Assembly: GCA_006226375.1 (NCBI GenBank)
Contig: SBHC01000084.1
Location: 124,001 to 188,000 of the forward strand
Length of the DNA: 64,000 nucleotides
Source of the DNA: Deltaproteobacteria bacterium
GTDB lineage: Bacteria > Myxococcota_C > UBA6777
Reading direction: 5' to 3'
The notes below the pieces were generated by a model. That model did not search any database, had not been told where the DNA came from, and saw nothing but the letters and a program-made list of their open reading frames with translations. The translations under genes were made by a program, and so were the position numbers. Positions 46,655 through 56,034 of this stretch are shown piece by piece. Each line of letters begins with the position of its first letter. Position 1 is the stretch's first letter.

Positions 46655-47473
46655 TTACTTTCCGAAGCGGCGCTTTCGTTTGTTGTAGGAGCGGAGCGCA
46701 CGGAGGAAGTCGATGCGTCGGAAATCAGGCCAGAGCACGTCAGTGAAGTAATATTCGGAGTAAGCACTCTGCCAAAGTAGGAACCCGGAGAGGCGGAGTT
46801 CACCGCTGGTTCGGATGATCAGGTCAGGCTCAGGAAGGCCTGAGGTGTACATGTGCTGCCCCAGCTCTTCGGGGCTGATGTTTTCTTTCATCTCTTCCAA
46901 CGAGAGCCCCTTCTCCTGCCCTTCTTCCATGTAGCGGCGAAACGCATCTGTAATCTCTTCACGACCACCGTAAGCAATCGCGATGTTTAAGATAAAATCG
47001 TTGTGTTCGGCCGTTTCTTCTTCGGCTTTGCGGATCGCAGCTTGAAGACTATCGGGCAACAACTCGGTCCGCCCGCTGTAGCGGAACCGCACGCGCTTCT
47101 CGTAGATTTCAGGGTCTTTCAGCCAGGCCAGGGTCTTGTCCTCGATCAGCTTGAACAGACCGTTAACTTCGTCTTCTTCGCGGTTGAAGTTGTCCAACGA
47201 AAAGATCCAGATGGTGATGACACGAATCCCCATGTCATGCGACCAACGGAGCATCTCCCAAAGCTTTTCAGCTCCATACTGGTGCCCTTTGACAACGTGG
47301 GACATGCGATTTTGTCGGGCGAAGCGACGATTCCCATCGAGGACAATCCCTAGATGTTGGGGCTTGAGTCCACGTCGAACTTCCAGATCCAACAGCGACT
47401 CATAAAACTGATGCACCGGTCGCATCACAGTCCGTCGCACCCGATTGATCGCATAATTCATCCACATTGGCAT
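46655..47473 (-). CDS. uppS: Undecaprenyl (cis-polyprenyl) diphosphate synthase
   Basis: UppS condenses isopentenyl diphosphate onto farnesyl diphosphate to make the C55 carrier lipid for cell-wall synthesis. The 272-residue product carries GIVLDGNRRFARQ with the catalytic Asp, HVVKGHQYGAEKL, IWIFSLDNFNRE, IAIAYGGREEI, and PEPDLIIRTSGELRLSGFLLWQSAYSEYYF, all typical of the family. The N-terminus is about 40 residues longer than usual. I chose the ATG at 47473; a TTG at 47503 is in frame, and the start is uncertain. It has a candidate promoter about 140 bases upstream. UppP, which dephosphorylates the product, is at 23701-24531. Confidence 0.94.
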   Translation of the reverse strand: MPMWMNYAINRVRRTVMRPVHQFYESLLDLEVRRGLKPQHLGIVLDGNRRFARQNRMSHVVKGHQYGAEKLWEMLRWSHDMGIRVITIWIFSLDNFNREEDEVNGLFKLIEDKTLAWLKDPEIYEKRVRFRYSGRTELLPDSLQAAIRKAEEETAEHNDFILNIAIAYGGREEITDAFRRYMEEGQEKGLSLEEMKENISPEELGQHMYTSGLPEPDLIIRTSGELRLSGFLLWQSAYSEYYFTDVLWPDFRRIDFLRALRSYNKRKRRFGK

Positions 47474-47780
47474 ACTACCCAATCTCGGAAGTGCCTGCGC
47501 CAACTCAAGCCAGCTAGCCTGCTCGAATTGGACCCAACTCCCGTGAACAAAACGGTTTCAAAATACTTCCATGGCTCAGTGTGAGCTTGCCGTCATCTCT
47601 TCCGCCCAAAAGTCGGCACCTATATAGGACATTTCCCCTTGAACTTCAACAAGAGATCCCAAACAGGCTCCACTGCGTTCTTGTCGACCTGTACCAACGA
47701 AGCCAGGAATCCTATGATTGCAATCCAGGTGTCTCTTCTGAAAATAGGGAGGATTTAAGGGGAGGCTGGAGAGAAGAAGG
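47474..47780. other. 307-base gap between the fibrinogen-like gene and uppS
   Basis: No gene is supported. It contains a good minus-strand promoter candidate for uppS (47621-47649). An in-frame TTG at 47503 could extend uppS. I see no terminator hairpin after the fibrinogen-like gene. Confidence 0.5.
47621..47649 (-). promoter_or_regulatory. Candidate promoter for uppS
   Basis: On the minus strand TTGAAG (47644-47649), a 17-base spacer and TATATA (47621-47626). Each hexamer matches four of six consensus bases at optimal spacing. The start would be near 47614, giving a leader of about 140 bases. Confidence 0.4.
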
Positions 47781-50700
47781 TTAACGAACGTAAAACTGGA
47801 TGGAGTTGCAACGGTATCCGTCGTTGTGGGTACAGACCAAGGGCCAATTGCTGTAGATCTTGAATTGTCCGACAGCATGGGTCCAGTTGGGTCCATAGCC
47901 ATTGATGGCTGTCCAGCTTGTGGGGCCGAACGTATACCCACAGAAGTAAGAGGGCGTGTAGTTGCTCTTCTTGATGGACCAGCTGGTGGCGCACTTTCCA
48001 ACCGAACTCTGCAACAAGGGCGAATTCGTCTGCAGCGAGATCACATACTTGTTGTATTGTCGGTTGTAGTAAAGAAACTCGAATTGACCGTTGGGAGCGT
48101 TCTTAAACTTCTCTACCTGACCCAAGATGCTGTACAGGTCAGACGTTGGGTTCGCGGTGTTGTAAGCCAATGAGTTGTTCAAGTTGGTGAAGAACCCTGC
48201 GCTTGATTTGTGGGTTGTCATCAGGGTCCAACCACCTCCTTCAAAGGTCATCAGACACTGCACTTTGAGGGGGTTGCTCAAGCCAGCAGGTTGAATCCAA
48301 TACAACCCATCTTGAGTCGCCGCCGCCTTCCCAGAGCCTGGGTTGCTGTATTCTTTGCAATGCTTGGCGTAGGAATTGTCAGCCCATCGGTACGCGCCGT
48401 TATACAAAGCAACTGACGGAATACAAACCTGGTTGATGCAACGCTCTCCTGTCTTGCAAGCGGAGTCGTTGGAACATCCGGTGCATTGGTTGTTGATGCA
48501 AACTTTGCCACCTGTGCAATCCGTGGATCGGACACAATCTCCGGTCTTGCAAACGCCGCTATCACAGACTTTTCCAGGTCCACATTGACTGCTTTGTGTA
48601 CAGGCTGAGCATGTGTTGTTCACGCAGATCTGGCCGCCAGAACAATCGGTGGTGGTCACACAATTTCCGGCCTTGCAAGCACCTTGCACACAAACCTGAC
48701 CGGCCTGGCATTGCGACGTTTGGGTGCAAGCCATGCAATTGTTGTTCATGCAGATCTGACCGTTGGAGCAGTCAGTCGTTTGGACACAATCGCCCTTTTT
48801 GCAGGAGCCGCTGTCACAAACTTCCCCAGAGGCACAATCGTTCGACTGTGTACAGGGAGAGCATTTGTTGCTCTTGCAGACTTGTCCACCAACGCAGTCA
48901 CCGCTGGTTCGGCAGTTACCCACCTTGCATGCACCCGAGACACATATCTCGCCGCCTTTGCATTGGGTATCTTGGGTACACGCAGAACAAGCGTTGTTCA
49001 AACAAACCAAGCCGCCCTGGCAATCGGCCGAAGAGTTGCAGTTTCCGGCCTTACAGACACCACCGACGCAGAGTTGTCCTGTGGTGCAGTCGGTGTTCTG
49101 GGAACACACGGTGCATTGGTTTGATTTGCAGACGAGTCCCCCCTGGCAGTCTCCGTTCGTTCGGCAGCTTGCGACTTTGCAGGCACCTTGCAAACACAAT
49201 TGGCCGGCCGCACAGTCACTGTCACCAGAGCATGGGCCGCACTGGTTGGACTTGCAAACTTCGCTCGCTTTGCAGTCGTTGGCTGTTCGGCAGTTTCCTT
49301 TGACGCAGCCACCGTTCAAGCACAACTGGCCAGAGCCACATTGTGAATCTTGGGTACAGGGTTGGCAATTGTTCTTCGTGCAGAGGTAGCCGTTGGTGCA
49401 ATCGTTATTCGTTCGGCAGTTGCCTGCGATGCAGCGACCTGTTTCACACAGCCGGCTGGTACCACACTCGCTGTCGGTTGCGCAGGTGGAGCATGTATTC
49501 GAGAGACACAACAACCCGGTGGCACAGTCCTTTTCCACTCGACAGTCCGCAGTTTTGCAGGCACCCGAGAGGCAGAGTTGGCCTGCATCACATTCCCTGT
49601 CACCGGCACAAGCAACACACTGGTTAGCCTTGCAGACCTGACCACCCGAACACTCGCTGTTGGTTCGACAGGAACCTGTGATGCAGACTCCACGAGAACA
49701 AAGTTGCCCTTTGGCACACTCTGAGTCTGTGGCGCAGGGAGCACAGCGATTGCTCTTGCAAACGAGACCTGTGGCACAATCGGCGGAGGTTCGGCAACTT
49801 CCGACCACGCAAGCACCTTGCAGACAGAGTTGTCCACCACCGCAGTCTGTATCCTTCTGACAAGGAGCACAGACGTTGCTGAGGCAAAGCTTTCCGCCAG
49901 AGCAATCCTTTTCGGTCCGACATTCTGCCTTGGCACAACGACCCGACAGACAGAGTTCACCGGTTGCACATTCCTGGTCAGCTACACAAACATCGCACTT
50001 GTTGTTACGACAGACTTTTCCATCGGAGCAATCGGACGTTTGGCGGCAATCCCCTGCGACACAAACGTTGTTCAGACAAAGCCGGTCCTTCCCGCAAGAA
50101 GCATCATCCGAGCATTGGGAGCATGTCTGCTTGGCACAGATCAAGCCACCAGCGCAGTCACTGTTTTGCAGACAACCAATGCAAGTCAGGGTGCTGGTAT
50201 CGCAAACCTGACGGGCAGAGCAGTCGTTGTTGCCTCGACAACCGGCTCGACAGGCACCCTTTTCACAGAGAAGCCCGCTCCCACAATCTTTGTCTTCGGT
50301 GCAAGCAGCGCATTGGTTTTGTTTGCAGATCTGGCCTTGCTGGCAATCGGAAGGTTCACGGCATGTCGCTTTGGCGCAGCGTCCCTGCAAACAGAGCTCA
50401 CCGGACTCGCACTCCGGATCGGCCACGCACACATCGCATCGACCACTTCGACAGACCTTTCCATCGCGACAGTCCGTTCGACCCAAGCATTCCACACAGG
50501 TAAAAGCTTTGGTGTCGCAGCGTGCTCCAGCCTCGCATCCATTGTCATCGCGGCACCCTTTCGTACAGGTACCATTCTCACAGAGGCTACCTTTCGAACA
50601 GTCGGTATCTGCGGAGCAAGCTTCACAGCGACCTTGTTTGCACACAAGACTTCCTGGACAAGGTCGGGTGTCGGAGCAATTGGGAGGAACGCAGGCTTCT

Positions 50701-51152
50701 CTCTCGCATAGGTTCCCTCCTGAGCAACCGCTGTCGTTGCGACAACCCTCACGACAGCCCCCGTCCACACAGATCTTACCTTCACCACAGGCATTGTCTT
50801 CAGAACAAGCGGAGCACCGGTTCTTTTGACAAAGCTGCCCGCCCGTACAAGGCTTCGCGTCGGAGCATTGTTGGGCCTCACAGACACCGCTTTCGCAGAT
50901 CTTGTCGGCTCCACAGGAGGCGTCGTCTGTGCAGGCCTCACATCGGTTGGACTTGCACACCTTTCCGCCTGCACATGGCGTAGCATCAGTGCATTCGGCT
51001 TTTGCGCAGACCTGATTGATGCACAGCGTTCCTCCACCACAGTCGGTGTCAACCTTGCACTTAACCTCGGGTGTTTCACCGCTACACCCGACGATTCCGA
51101 CCATGGCAAGAACCAAACCCAACAAGAACCCACGGAGACTGTACCGAAGCAT
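47781..51152 (-). CDS. Lipoprotein with about 42 Cys modules and a fibrinogen-like C-terminal domain
   Basis: A 1123-residue surface lipoprotein. The signal peptide ends in GIVGC (Cys 23). About 42 four-Cys modules of roughly 20 residues follow (CRTxxDCxGGxVCKSNQC and CTQDSxCxxGQLCLxGAC types), to about residue 910. The last 210 residues resemble the fibrinogen C-terminal fold of ficolins and tenascins, with DGLYWIQPAG, VQCLMTFEGGGWTLMTTH, NGQFEFLYY, SYFCGYTFGPTSW and late Cys pairs. The pattern GGGWT is the family signature. This domain usually binds acetyl groups or sugars on foreign surfaces, so a recognition or adhesion role is likely. GAGG lies eight bases before the ATG. It is divergent from the thiolase gene. 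Confidence 0.9.
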   Translation of the reverse strand: MLRYSLRGFLLGLVLAMVGIVGCSGETPEVKCKVDTDCGGGTLCINQVCAKAECTDATPCAGGKVCKSNRCEACTDDASCGADKICESGVCEAQQCSDAKPCTGGQLCQKNRCSACSEDNACGEGKICVDGGCREGCRNDSGCSGGNLCEREACVPPNCSDTRPCPGSLVCKQGRCEACSADTDCSKGSLCENGTCTKGCRDDNGCEAGARCDTKAFTCVECLGRTDCRDGKVCRSGRCDVCVADPECESGELCLQGRCAKATCREPSDCQQGQICKQNQCAACTEDKDCGSGLLCEKGACRAGCRGNNDCSARQVCDTSTLTCIGCLQNSDCAGGLICAKQTCSQCSDDASCGKDRLCLNNVCVAGDCRQTSDCSDGKVCRNNKCDVCVADQECATGELCLSGRCAKAECRTEKDCSGGKLCLSNVCAPCQKDTDCGGGQLCLQGACVVGSCRTSADCATGLVCKSNRCAPCATDSECAKGQLCSRGVCITGSCRTNSECSGGQVCKANQCVACAGDRECDAGQLCLSGACKTADCRVEKDCATGLLCLSNTCSTCATDSECGTSRLCETGRCIAGNCRTNNDCTNGYLCTKNNCQPCTQDSQCGSGQLCLNGGCVKGNCRTANDCKASEVCKSNQCGPCSGDSDCAAGQLCLQGACKVASCRTNGDCQGGLVCKSNQCTVCSQNTDCTTGQLCVGGVCKAGNCNSSADCQGGLVCLNNACSACTQDTQCKGGEICVSGACKVGNCRTSGDCVGGQVCKSNKCSPCTQSNDCASGEVCDSGSCKKGDCVQTTDCSNGQICMNNNCMACTQTSQCQAGQVCVQGACKAGNCVTTTDCSGGQICVNNTCSACTQSSQCGPGKVCDSGVCKTGDCVRSTDCTGGKVCINNQCTGCSNDSACKTGERCINQVCIPSVALYNGAYRWADNSYAKHCKEYSNPGSGKAAATQDGLYWIQPAGLSNPLKVQCLMTFEGGGWTLMTTHKSSAGFFTNLNNSLAYNTANPTSDLYSILGQVEKFKNAPNGQFEFLYYNRQYNKYVISLQTNSPLLQSSVGKCATSWSIKKSNYTPSYFCGYTFGPTSWTAINGYGPNWTHAVGQFKIYSNWPLVCTHNDGYRCNSIQFYVR
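48423..51074 (-). repeat. Array of about 42 four-Cys modules
   Basis: Each module has four Cys within about 20 residues. In the first half (from 51074 down), the modules are irregular and include odd forms (CDTKAFTC, CDTSTLTC). In the second half they alternate strictly between an A type (xxGxCRTxxDC) and a B type (xPCTxDSxC), forming dimers of about 42 residues. Confidence 0.85.
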
Positions 51153-51404
51153 TCGTCTGTCCTCTCTCTAAAATGATGTCAGGAAACAACATCGAAAGAA
51201 TTTGAAAGCGTTTGATAGAAAGACCTATGTCGATAAAATTGGTCTCCAAGTATGGAAGAGAGCAAGAAGGAAGACAAGAGGGAATGAACCGGAACAAGTA
51301 CGGGTTCTTGACCGCAGCCTGAATGGGGTGTACCCCAACCACCCTATCCTTCTGTTAAGGAGCTTCCCAAGAACTCCCTTTCCCCACATTCACAGGAGAA
51401 CACC

Positions 51405-52667
51405 ATGGCAGCACGGAAACTCGGACGAGGCGTCTCGCTGGTTGGCGCTGGAATGTCTCAATTTGGAGCGTTCCACGACAAGTCGAGCCGCGATCTGTTC
51501 ACGGACGCCTACCTCGAAATGCTTGGCTCCATCGACAAACCGATGAACCCTGGAGACATTGAATCCCTCTACATCGGGAACTTCTCCAGTGACTTGTTTG
51601 AAGGCCAAGCTCACACCGCCCCTCTGTACACGGAAACGGTAGGACTCGTTCCTCGCGCAGCCACACGCATAGAGAACGCTTGTGCCAGCGCCGGTGTTGC
51701 CCTTCGTCAGGGAATCATCGCGATCGCGTCGGGCCTCTACGATGTCGTGTTGGTCGGTGGCGCCGAGCGAATGAACGCGCTGCCTACATCCAAAGTCACG
51801 GAAGCCCTGGCCAACGCTGGAGACCGCCTGTTTGAGATCTCGGCAGGCTTTACCTTCCCAGGATTCTATGCCGCGCTTGCTTCGGCTTACATGCACAAAT
51901 ACGGGATGACGCCCGAGGCGTTGATGCACGTTGCCATGAAAAACCACGACAACGGCGCGCTCAACAGCAAAGCCCAGTTCAACGTGAGCATCCGGGGCTG
52001 GATGGAGAAGCGCAAGGCGTCCGCCGAGAAGAAAGGCCGCCCCATTCCCACCTGGGAAACCGAGATGGACTTCTTCCATGACGACGCAGCCAACCCCTTC
52101 ATTGCCTGGCCTTTGCGTCTCTTCGACTGCTCCCCCATCACGGACGGCGCAGCCTGTGTCCTGCTTGTTGCAGAAGAACGCGCTCACGAATTCACCGACA
52201 CCCCCATCAACATTGTAGGAACCGGCCAAGCATCGGGGTATCCTTTGCATGGACGTACAGACATGACAACCCTGGCTTCGGCTCGGTTGGCTTCCCAAGA
52301 AGCCTACGACATGGCCGGCGTCACGCCCAACGACATCCGTATCGCTGAAGTCCACGACTGCTTCACCATCGCGGAAGTGGTCGCGACCGAAGACCTCGGA
52401 TTCTTTGCCCCCGGTGAAGGCTTCAAGGCCGCAATGGAAGGCAAGACCGCTCGCAACGGCAGCAAGCCGATCAACACATCCGGCGGCCTCAAAGCCAAAG
52501 GCCACCCCGTGGGAGCTTCCGGCGTGGCCCAAACCGTGGAAGTGTTCAAGCAGATGCGTGGAGAAGCCGGTGAGCGCCAAGTAGAAGGCGACGTCCCCTT
52601 GGCTCTCACCCACAACGTCGGCGCAACAGGCAACACGTCTGTGGTCCATGTGTACGAACGCAAATAG
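51405..52667 (+). CDS. Thiolase-family acyltransferase (archaeal/SCP-x type)
   Basis: Thiolase-fold enzymes make or cleave acyl-CoA C-C bonds. The 420-residue product has the nucleophile Cys in IENACASAGVAL, VLVGGAERMN, SPITDGAACVLLV, VHDCFTIAEV and the GGLKAKGHPVGASG loop that holds the catalytic His, as in archaeal acetoacetyl-CoA thiolases and SCP-x-like thiolases. In archaea such thiolases form a complex with a DUF35 protein that feeds HMG-CoA synthase. The next gene, 54 bases downstream, is exactly such a DUF35 protein. AGGAG precedes the ATG. No HMG-CoA synthase is in the window, so fatty-acid or polyketide-like use is open. Confidence 0.94.
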   Translation: MAARKLGRGVSLVGAGMSQFGAFHDKSSRDLFTDAYLEMLGSIDKPMNPGDIESLYIGNFSSDLFEGQAHTAPLYTETVGLVPRAATRIENACASAGVALRQGIIAIASGLYDVVLVGGAERMNALPTSKVTEALANAGDRLFEISAGFTFPGFYAALASAYMHKYGMTPEALMHVAMKNHDNGALNSKAQFNVSIRGWMEKRKASAEKKGRPIPTWETEMDFFHDDAANPFIAWPLRLFDCSPITDGAACVLLVAEERAHEFTDTPINIVGTGQASGYPLHGRTDMTTLASARLASQEAYDMAGVTPNDIRIAEVHDCFTIAEVVATEDLGFFAPGEGFKAAMEGKTARNGSKPINTSGGLKAKGHPVGASGVAQTVEVFKQMRGEAGERQVEGDVPLALTHNVGATGNTSVVHVYERK

Positions 52668-52721
52668 TCGAAGAACCTCAAATCGTTTCGTTCAATCGAT
52701 AGAGCAAAAGGAGCCACAACG

Positions 52722-53141
52722 ATGTCGGACGCACGACCGTTTACCACCCACTCCTATTTTCAATACCTGGAAGAAGGCAAGCTGATGGGCACCTACAACG
52801 CCTCCAGCGACACCATGTACGTTCCACCCCGACCGATTTGCCCCCAAACCCACTCCACCGAGATGGAATGGCGCGAATGCTCCGGCAAAGGAACCCTCGC
52901 CGCGTTCACCGCCGTATCCATCGGTCTCAAAGAGATGGGACTCTTGGGCTACAGCCGCAACAACCCCTATGTGAGCGGCATTGTAGAGTTGGAAGAAGGC
53001 CCCAAAGTGAGCGCATTGATTCGAGGCGTGGATGGCACCAACCCCTCCAGCATTTCGATCGGTACGCCCATGAAAGTGACCTTCGTTAAGATGGAAATCG
53101 ACGAGACCCAACGCACCCTCCTCGCGTTTGAACCTGCCTAA
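52722..53141 (+). CDS. DUF35 OB-fold acyl-CoA partner of thiolase
   Basis: DUF35 proteins have a rubredoxin-like zinc ribbon and an OB fold that bridge thiolase and HMG-CoA synthase. The 139-residue product fits the shape (YFQYLEEGKLMGTYNASSDTMYVPPRPICPQTHS, then the OB-fold GKGTLAAFTAVSIG and PYVSGIVELEEGPKVSALI). The usual two CxxC pairs are reduced: only CPQT and a later single Cys (REC) remain, so the zinc ribbon is probably degenerate. AGGAG lies ahead of the ATG. It directly follows the thiolase gene and ends 24 bases from the convergent membrane-protein gene. Confidence 0.9.
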   Translation: MSDARPFTTHSYFQYLEEGKLMGTYNASSDTMYVPPRPICPQTHSTEMEWRECSGKGTLAAFTAVSIGLKEMGLLGYSRNNPYVSGIVELEEGPKVSALIRGVDGTNPSSISIGTPMKVTFVKMEIDETQRTLLAFEPA

Positions 53142-53165
53142 CCGAAGCGCCCCTCAGCGCATCCT

Positions 53166-53735
53166 TTAGACCTCTCGCGAAATCCAGCCGATCTCCACAA
53201 AGAACCCTTCCAGATCAACCAGGACCAGCGCGCCGTGAAGATAGATGCCCGGCAGCCACATGGGGATACTCCACATGTGATGAACGTGGTACTCAAACAT
53301 CCCCGCTGCTGAGAACCCAATCTCTACAAGCGGTCCCGCGATGGCGAGCAACAAGCAAAAGACGACCGTGGCAACATCCGTTTGCGTTCGCCACCACAGT
53401 CGGACGATCCAGGCTCCCACAAGGATGCCCGTCATGATGTAGGCGTATTTGGCAAAGGGCCCGGTCGCAGCGTACGCAATCAAAAACAGAATCGTTGAGC
53501 CGATCAGCCCAGAGATACGGATCGGATACACCACACCTCGGAACACCTTCCGAAGAATCACCCACGACGGAAACATGAGCAGGCCGGCGACACCAAAGAC
53601 CAGAGGCACCCACCAGGCTTGCCCCAAGAAGCTTTGGTCGTTTTGTGAGAGGACGCCAAAGACAATATGAAAGCGGTCTCCCAAGCTGATGATGGTTCCA
53701 CCGACCAGAAACAAAAACAGCGCAATCCGCAACAC
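53166..53735 (-). CDS. Multi-spanning membrane protein of unknown function
   Basis: A 189-residue protein with about six hydrophobic segments. The N-terminus (MLRIALFLFLVGGTIISLGD) may be a signal-anchor. Later parts are ISGLIGSTILFLIAYAA, YIMTGILVGAWIVRLWW and VVFCLLLAIAGPLVEIG. The end holds a conserved-looking motif, HMWSIPMWLPGIYLHGALVLVDLEG, which loosely recalls INSIG-like bacterial membrane proteins. That comparison is tentative. The start codon is GTG at 53735 (or the TTG that follows), with GGGGTG upstream. It is convergent with the DUF35 gene and divergent from the TraB/GumN gene. Confidence 0.75.
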   Translation of the reverse strand: MLRIALFLFLVGGTIISLGDRFHIVFGVLSQNDQSFLGQAWWVPLVFGVAGLLMFPSWVILRKVFRGVVYPIRISGLIGSTILFLIAYAATGPFAKYAYIMTGILVGAWIVRLWWRTQTDVATVVFCLLLAIAGPLVEIGFSAAGMFEYHVHHMWSIPMWLPGIYLHGALVLVDLEGFFVEIGWISREV

Positions 53736-53965
53736 GTTTCACCCCAACTCTGCTTGATGTTCAAACTCCATGTGGACGATGCCTATCCTACGTCATCCAC
53801 GTTCAAAATTCTAGCCTGGGTCGTTCTCTCCTTTGAGCAAACGCACAGGAAGGTTGCATCCCAAAGAGCAACCCACTATGTTCCGGGTGAGGAGTCCTTC
53901 CCCATCCATTTCTGCTTCCATCTCTAACGAAGGACTCTGCGCAAGGTTGCAAAAGGTTGTCTCTT

Positions 53966-54907
53966 ATGAGTGTGTGGAATGGCTCCTGGCTTCGGTGGTT
54001 CGTGTGGATGCAAGGCGTACTCTTGCTTGGTTTGTCGCTGGCAGGCTGTGGTGCCTACACCCCACAAGTCCACACACCTGCGCTTTGGAAAGCAACCTCG
54101 GACCAAGGCTCTATGTACTTCTTTGGAGCCGTTCACGTCGGACACGCCACCTACTACCCCCTGCACCCGGCCATTGAAAAAGCATACCAAGAGTCAACCA
54201 AGCTTGTGGTGGAGGTCGACCTCCTCAACCTGGACACCGAGGCGTTTAACAAACTCTCTCAGGAGGCCCAAAACGAGGTAGAAGGCGGCAAAAAGAAAGT
54301 CTCCGAAGAGACAGAGTTGAAGGTCAAAAGAGCCCTTGCGAACCGCGGAGTAAACGCCAACGACTACTACAACCGTTACAAGTTTTGGTACTTGTTGGAG
54401 CTTCTGACCCAGAAAACGTTACCCAGCGGAATTCGTCCTGAATATGGGGTGGACGCCTACTTCCTGAAGAAGGCCCAAGCTGACAAAAAACCCATCAGCG
54501 AGTTGGAGACCATCCGCTCCCAGGTCATGATGTTGGTCAACCTTGGAGAGAACCATCCCAACACCTACTTCAAGTACCTGTCAGACCCCGACTACCAAAG
54601 CTTTTCCATTGTCAGACTCTTAACGTTGTGGAAGCAAGGAGACCCCACGATTCTCGCGGAGTCTCTCTTTGCCCCACTCAACAAGAACAGTAACTTCTCT
54701 CCGGTCTACAACGCCTTGTACTTTGACCGGAACAAACAAATGGCCGACAAGCTTCTCAGTTCACACACCAGCAAAGACGTACCCTTTGTTGTGGTGGGTG
54801 CAGGGCATTTGGTAGGCGACCAAAGCATGCTCACTCACCTCCAAGCCAAGGGATTCAAGATAGAGCAAGTGTCCTTACCTCCTGTCGTACGAGAAACGGC
54901 CAACTGA
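53966..54907 (+). CDS. TraB/GumN-family lipoprotein
   Basis: TraB/GumN proteins share a fold with the Tiki metalloproteases and with EreA-like enzymes. A 313-residue lipoprotein: the signal peptide ends in SLAGC, followed by the family start LWKATSDQGSMYFFGAVHVG. The acid-containing VVEVDLL, ELLTQKTLPSGIRPEYGVDAYF, ELETIRSQ and the late VVVGAGHLVGDQSMLTHL then fit the family well, with GxVH and GAGH as the metal or catalytic His motifs. I chose ATG 53966 (AAGG nine bases upstream) instead of the TTG at 53957. Many relatives are annotated as secreted proteases without direct evidence. It opens the plus-strand run of five genes. Confidence 0.88.
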   Translation: MSVWNGSWLRWFVWMQGVLLLGLSLAGCGAYTPQVHTPALWKATSDQGSMYFFGAVHVGHATYYPLHPAIEKAYQESTKLVVEVDLLNLDTEAFNKLSQEAQNEVEGGKKKVSEETELKVKRALANRGVNANDYYNRYKFWYLLELLTQKTLPSGIRPEYGVDAYFLKKAQADKKPISELETIRSQVMMLVNLGENHPNTYFKYLSDPDYQSFSIVRLLTLWKQGDPTILAESLFAPLNKNSNFSPVYNALYFDRNKQMADKLLSSHTSKDVPFVVVGAGHLVGDQSMLTHLQAKGFKIEQVSLPPVVRETAN

Positions 54908-54989
54908 AAGACTGGCGAACCTCTGCAGCTCCCAAACGTAATGTCCCTCCAAAGAAACCCAGACAACTCAAACCAAAGGGACAAGCGTG

Positions 54990-55850
54990 ATGCAGGCAAG
55001 CTATCGAAATCCGGACGAACGCACAGGAATCTATGAAGTCTTGGAGGCGGCGTTTCCATCGATAGTCTCCCGCATCGAGCTGGCCAGGGAGTTGGGCTGG
55101 GAGTGGGAAGGCACCACGACGCCCTTTGTCTCCGAAGTAGACGGCGACGTCGTCGCACATGTGGGGGTGCTGGAAACAACCCTCCTGGTACAAGGGCAAC
55201 GCATCAACATTGCTGGCGTTCATGCGGTGGGATGTCGTCCAGAGTTCCGAAAGCAAGGTCACATGCGAACCGCGATGAACGACGCCCTCGCCTACGTGGA
55301 CAGCAAAAACCTACCGGCCCTCCTGACTTGCTCGGTCCCTGCTATCTACGCTTCGTTTGGCTTTCAACCGGTGCAAGAACACAAAGCCTGGTTCGACAAA
55401 CGCTCCACTCCCGCTGCTCCAAAGCTACAGCCCCTGTCCACAAACTCCACCCATTTGCAGCAACTCCACCAAGCCCTCCTTGAACGAGCACCCATCAGCG
55501 AGAGTTGGTGTGTTCGCGATGAAGGATGGCTGTTCGGTATTTGTGAAGTGTTTGCTGCCAAAGGGCTGGGTTGGATCGGTACAAACAACGAGATGGACCT
55601 CTTTGTAGTCAGCCAAATACGGGACAATGTCCTTCATCTCTATGACGTTGTGGCCCCGGAGATTCCGCCTCTTGATGAAGTCATCGCGAAAGTACCAGGG
55701 ACCTTTGCGCAAGTGTGCGTTCACTTTCCAACCGATCGTTGGGAACCTCCGACACGTTGGGAGTTGATGCCTGAAGATGATGTGTTGATGGTTCGAGGAA
55801 ACCTGCCCCTCCCTGAAATACGATGTTTGCCTCCCACGGCCAGATGGTAG
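54990..55850 (+). CDS. GNAT-family N-acetyltransferase (Eis-like)
   Basis: A 286-residue GNAT protein. The acetyl-CoA site is read in VHAVGCRPEFRKQGHMRTAM, with RxxGHM as the pyrophosphate-binding turn. YASFGFQPV matches the usual end of the N-terminal GNAT fold. The rest (about residue 140 to the end) is a second domain, as in Eis-type enhanced intracellular survival proteins, though I cannot place the C-terminal SCP2-like part with certainty. ATG 54990 follows AAAGGG. Substrate unknown. It lies 82 bases downstream of the TraB/GumN gene and 184 bases ahead of the ceramidase-like gene. Confidence 0.85.
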   Translation: MQASYRNPDERTGIYEVLEAAFPSIVSRIELARELGWEWEGTTTPFVSEVDGDVVAHVGVLETTLLVQGQRINIAGVHAVGCRPEFRKQGHMRTAMNDALAYVDSKNLPALLTCSVPAIYASFGFQPVQEHKAWFDKRSTPAAPKLQPLSTNSTHLQQLHQALLERAPISESWCVRDEGWLFGICEVFAAKGLGWIGTNNEMDLFVVSQIRDNVLHLYDVVAPEIPPLDEVIAKVPGTFAQVCVHFPTDRWEPPTRWELMPEDDVLMVRGNLPLPEIRCLPPTARW

Positions 55851-56034
55851 AAACATCCTCCCAGAGCTTGTCCATCTCACCCACCTCATAGTTGACCCAT
55901 CGAACGTTCCGTTGTACAAGTCCGCATCGTTAATCCGCACCTAGAGGTTGCTGTAGACAACAGAAGCTTGTCAGAATGCAGCGCGGGTTGAGGATGCAAC
56001 ATCCGTTTATGGAACAGTAGCGAAGGGACCGAGG

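Noticed and set aside
48423-51074. CRISPR-like periodicity in DNA
   Set aside because: The repeats are in-frame Cys modules of a lipoprotein with degenerate units and no spacers.
51390-52649. Antisense ORF of 419 codons across the thiolase
   Set aside because: The thiolase is well supported; no signals on the antisense strand.
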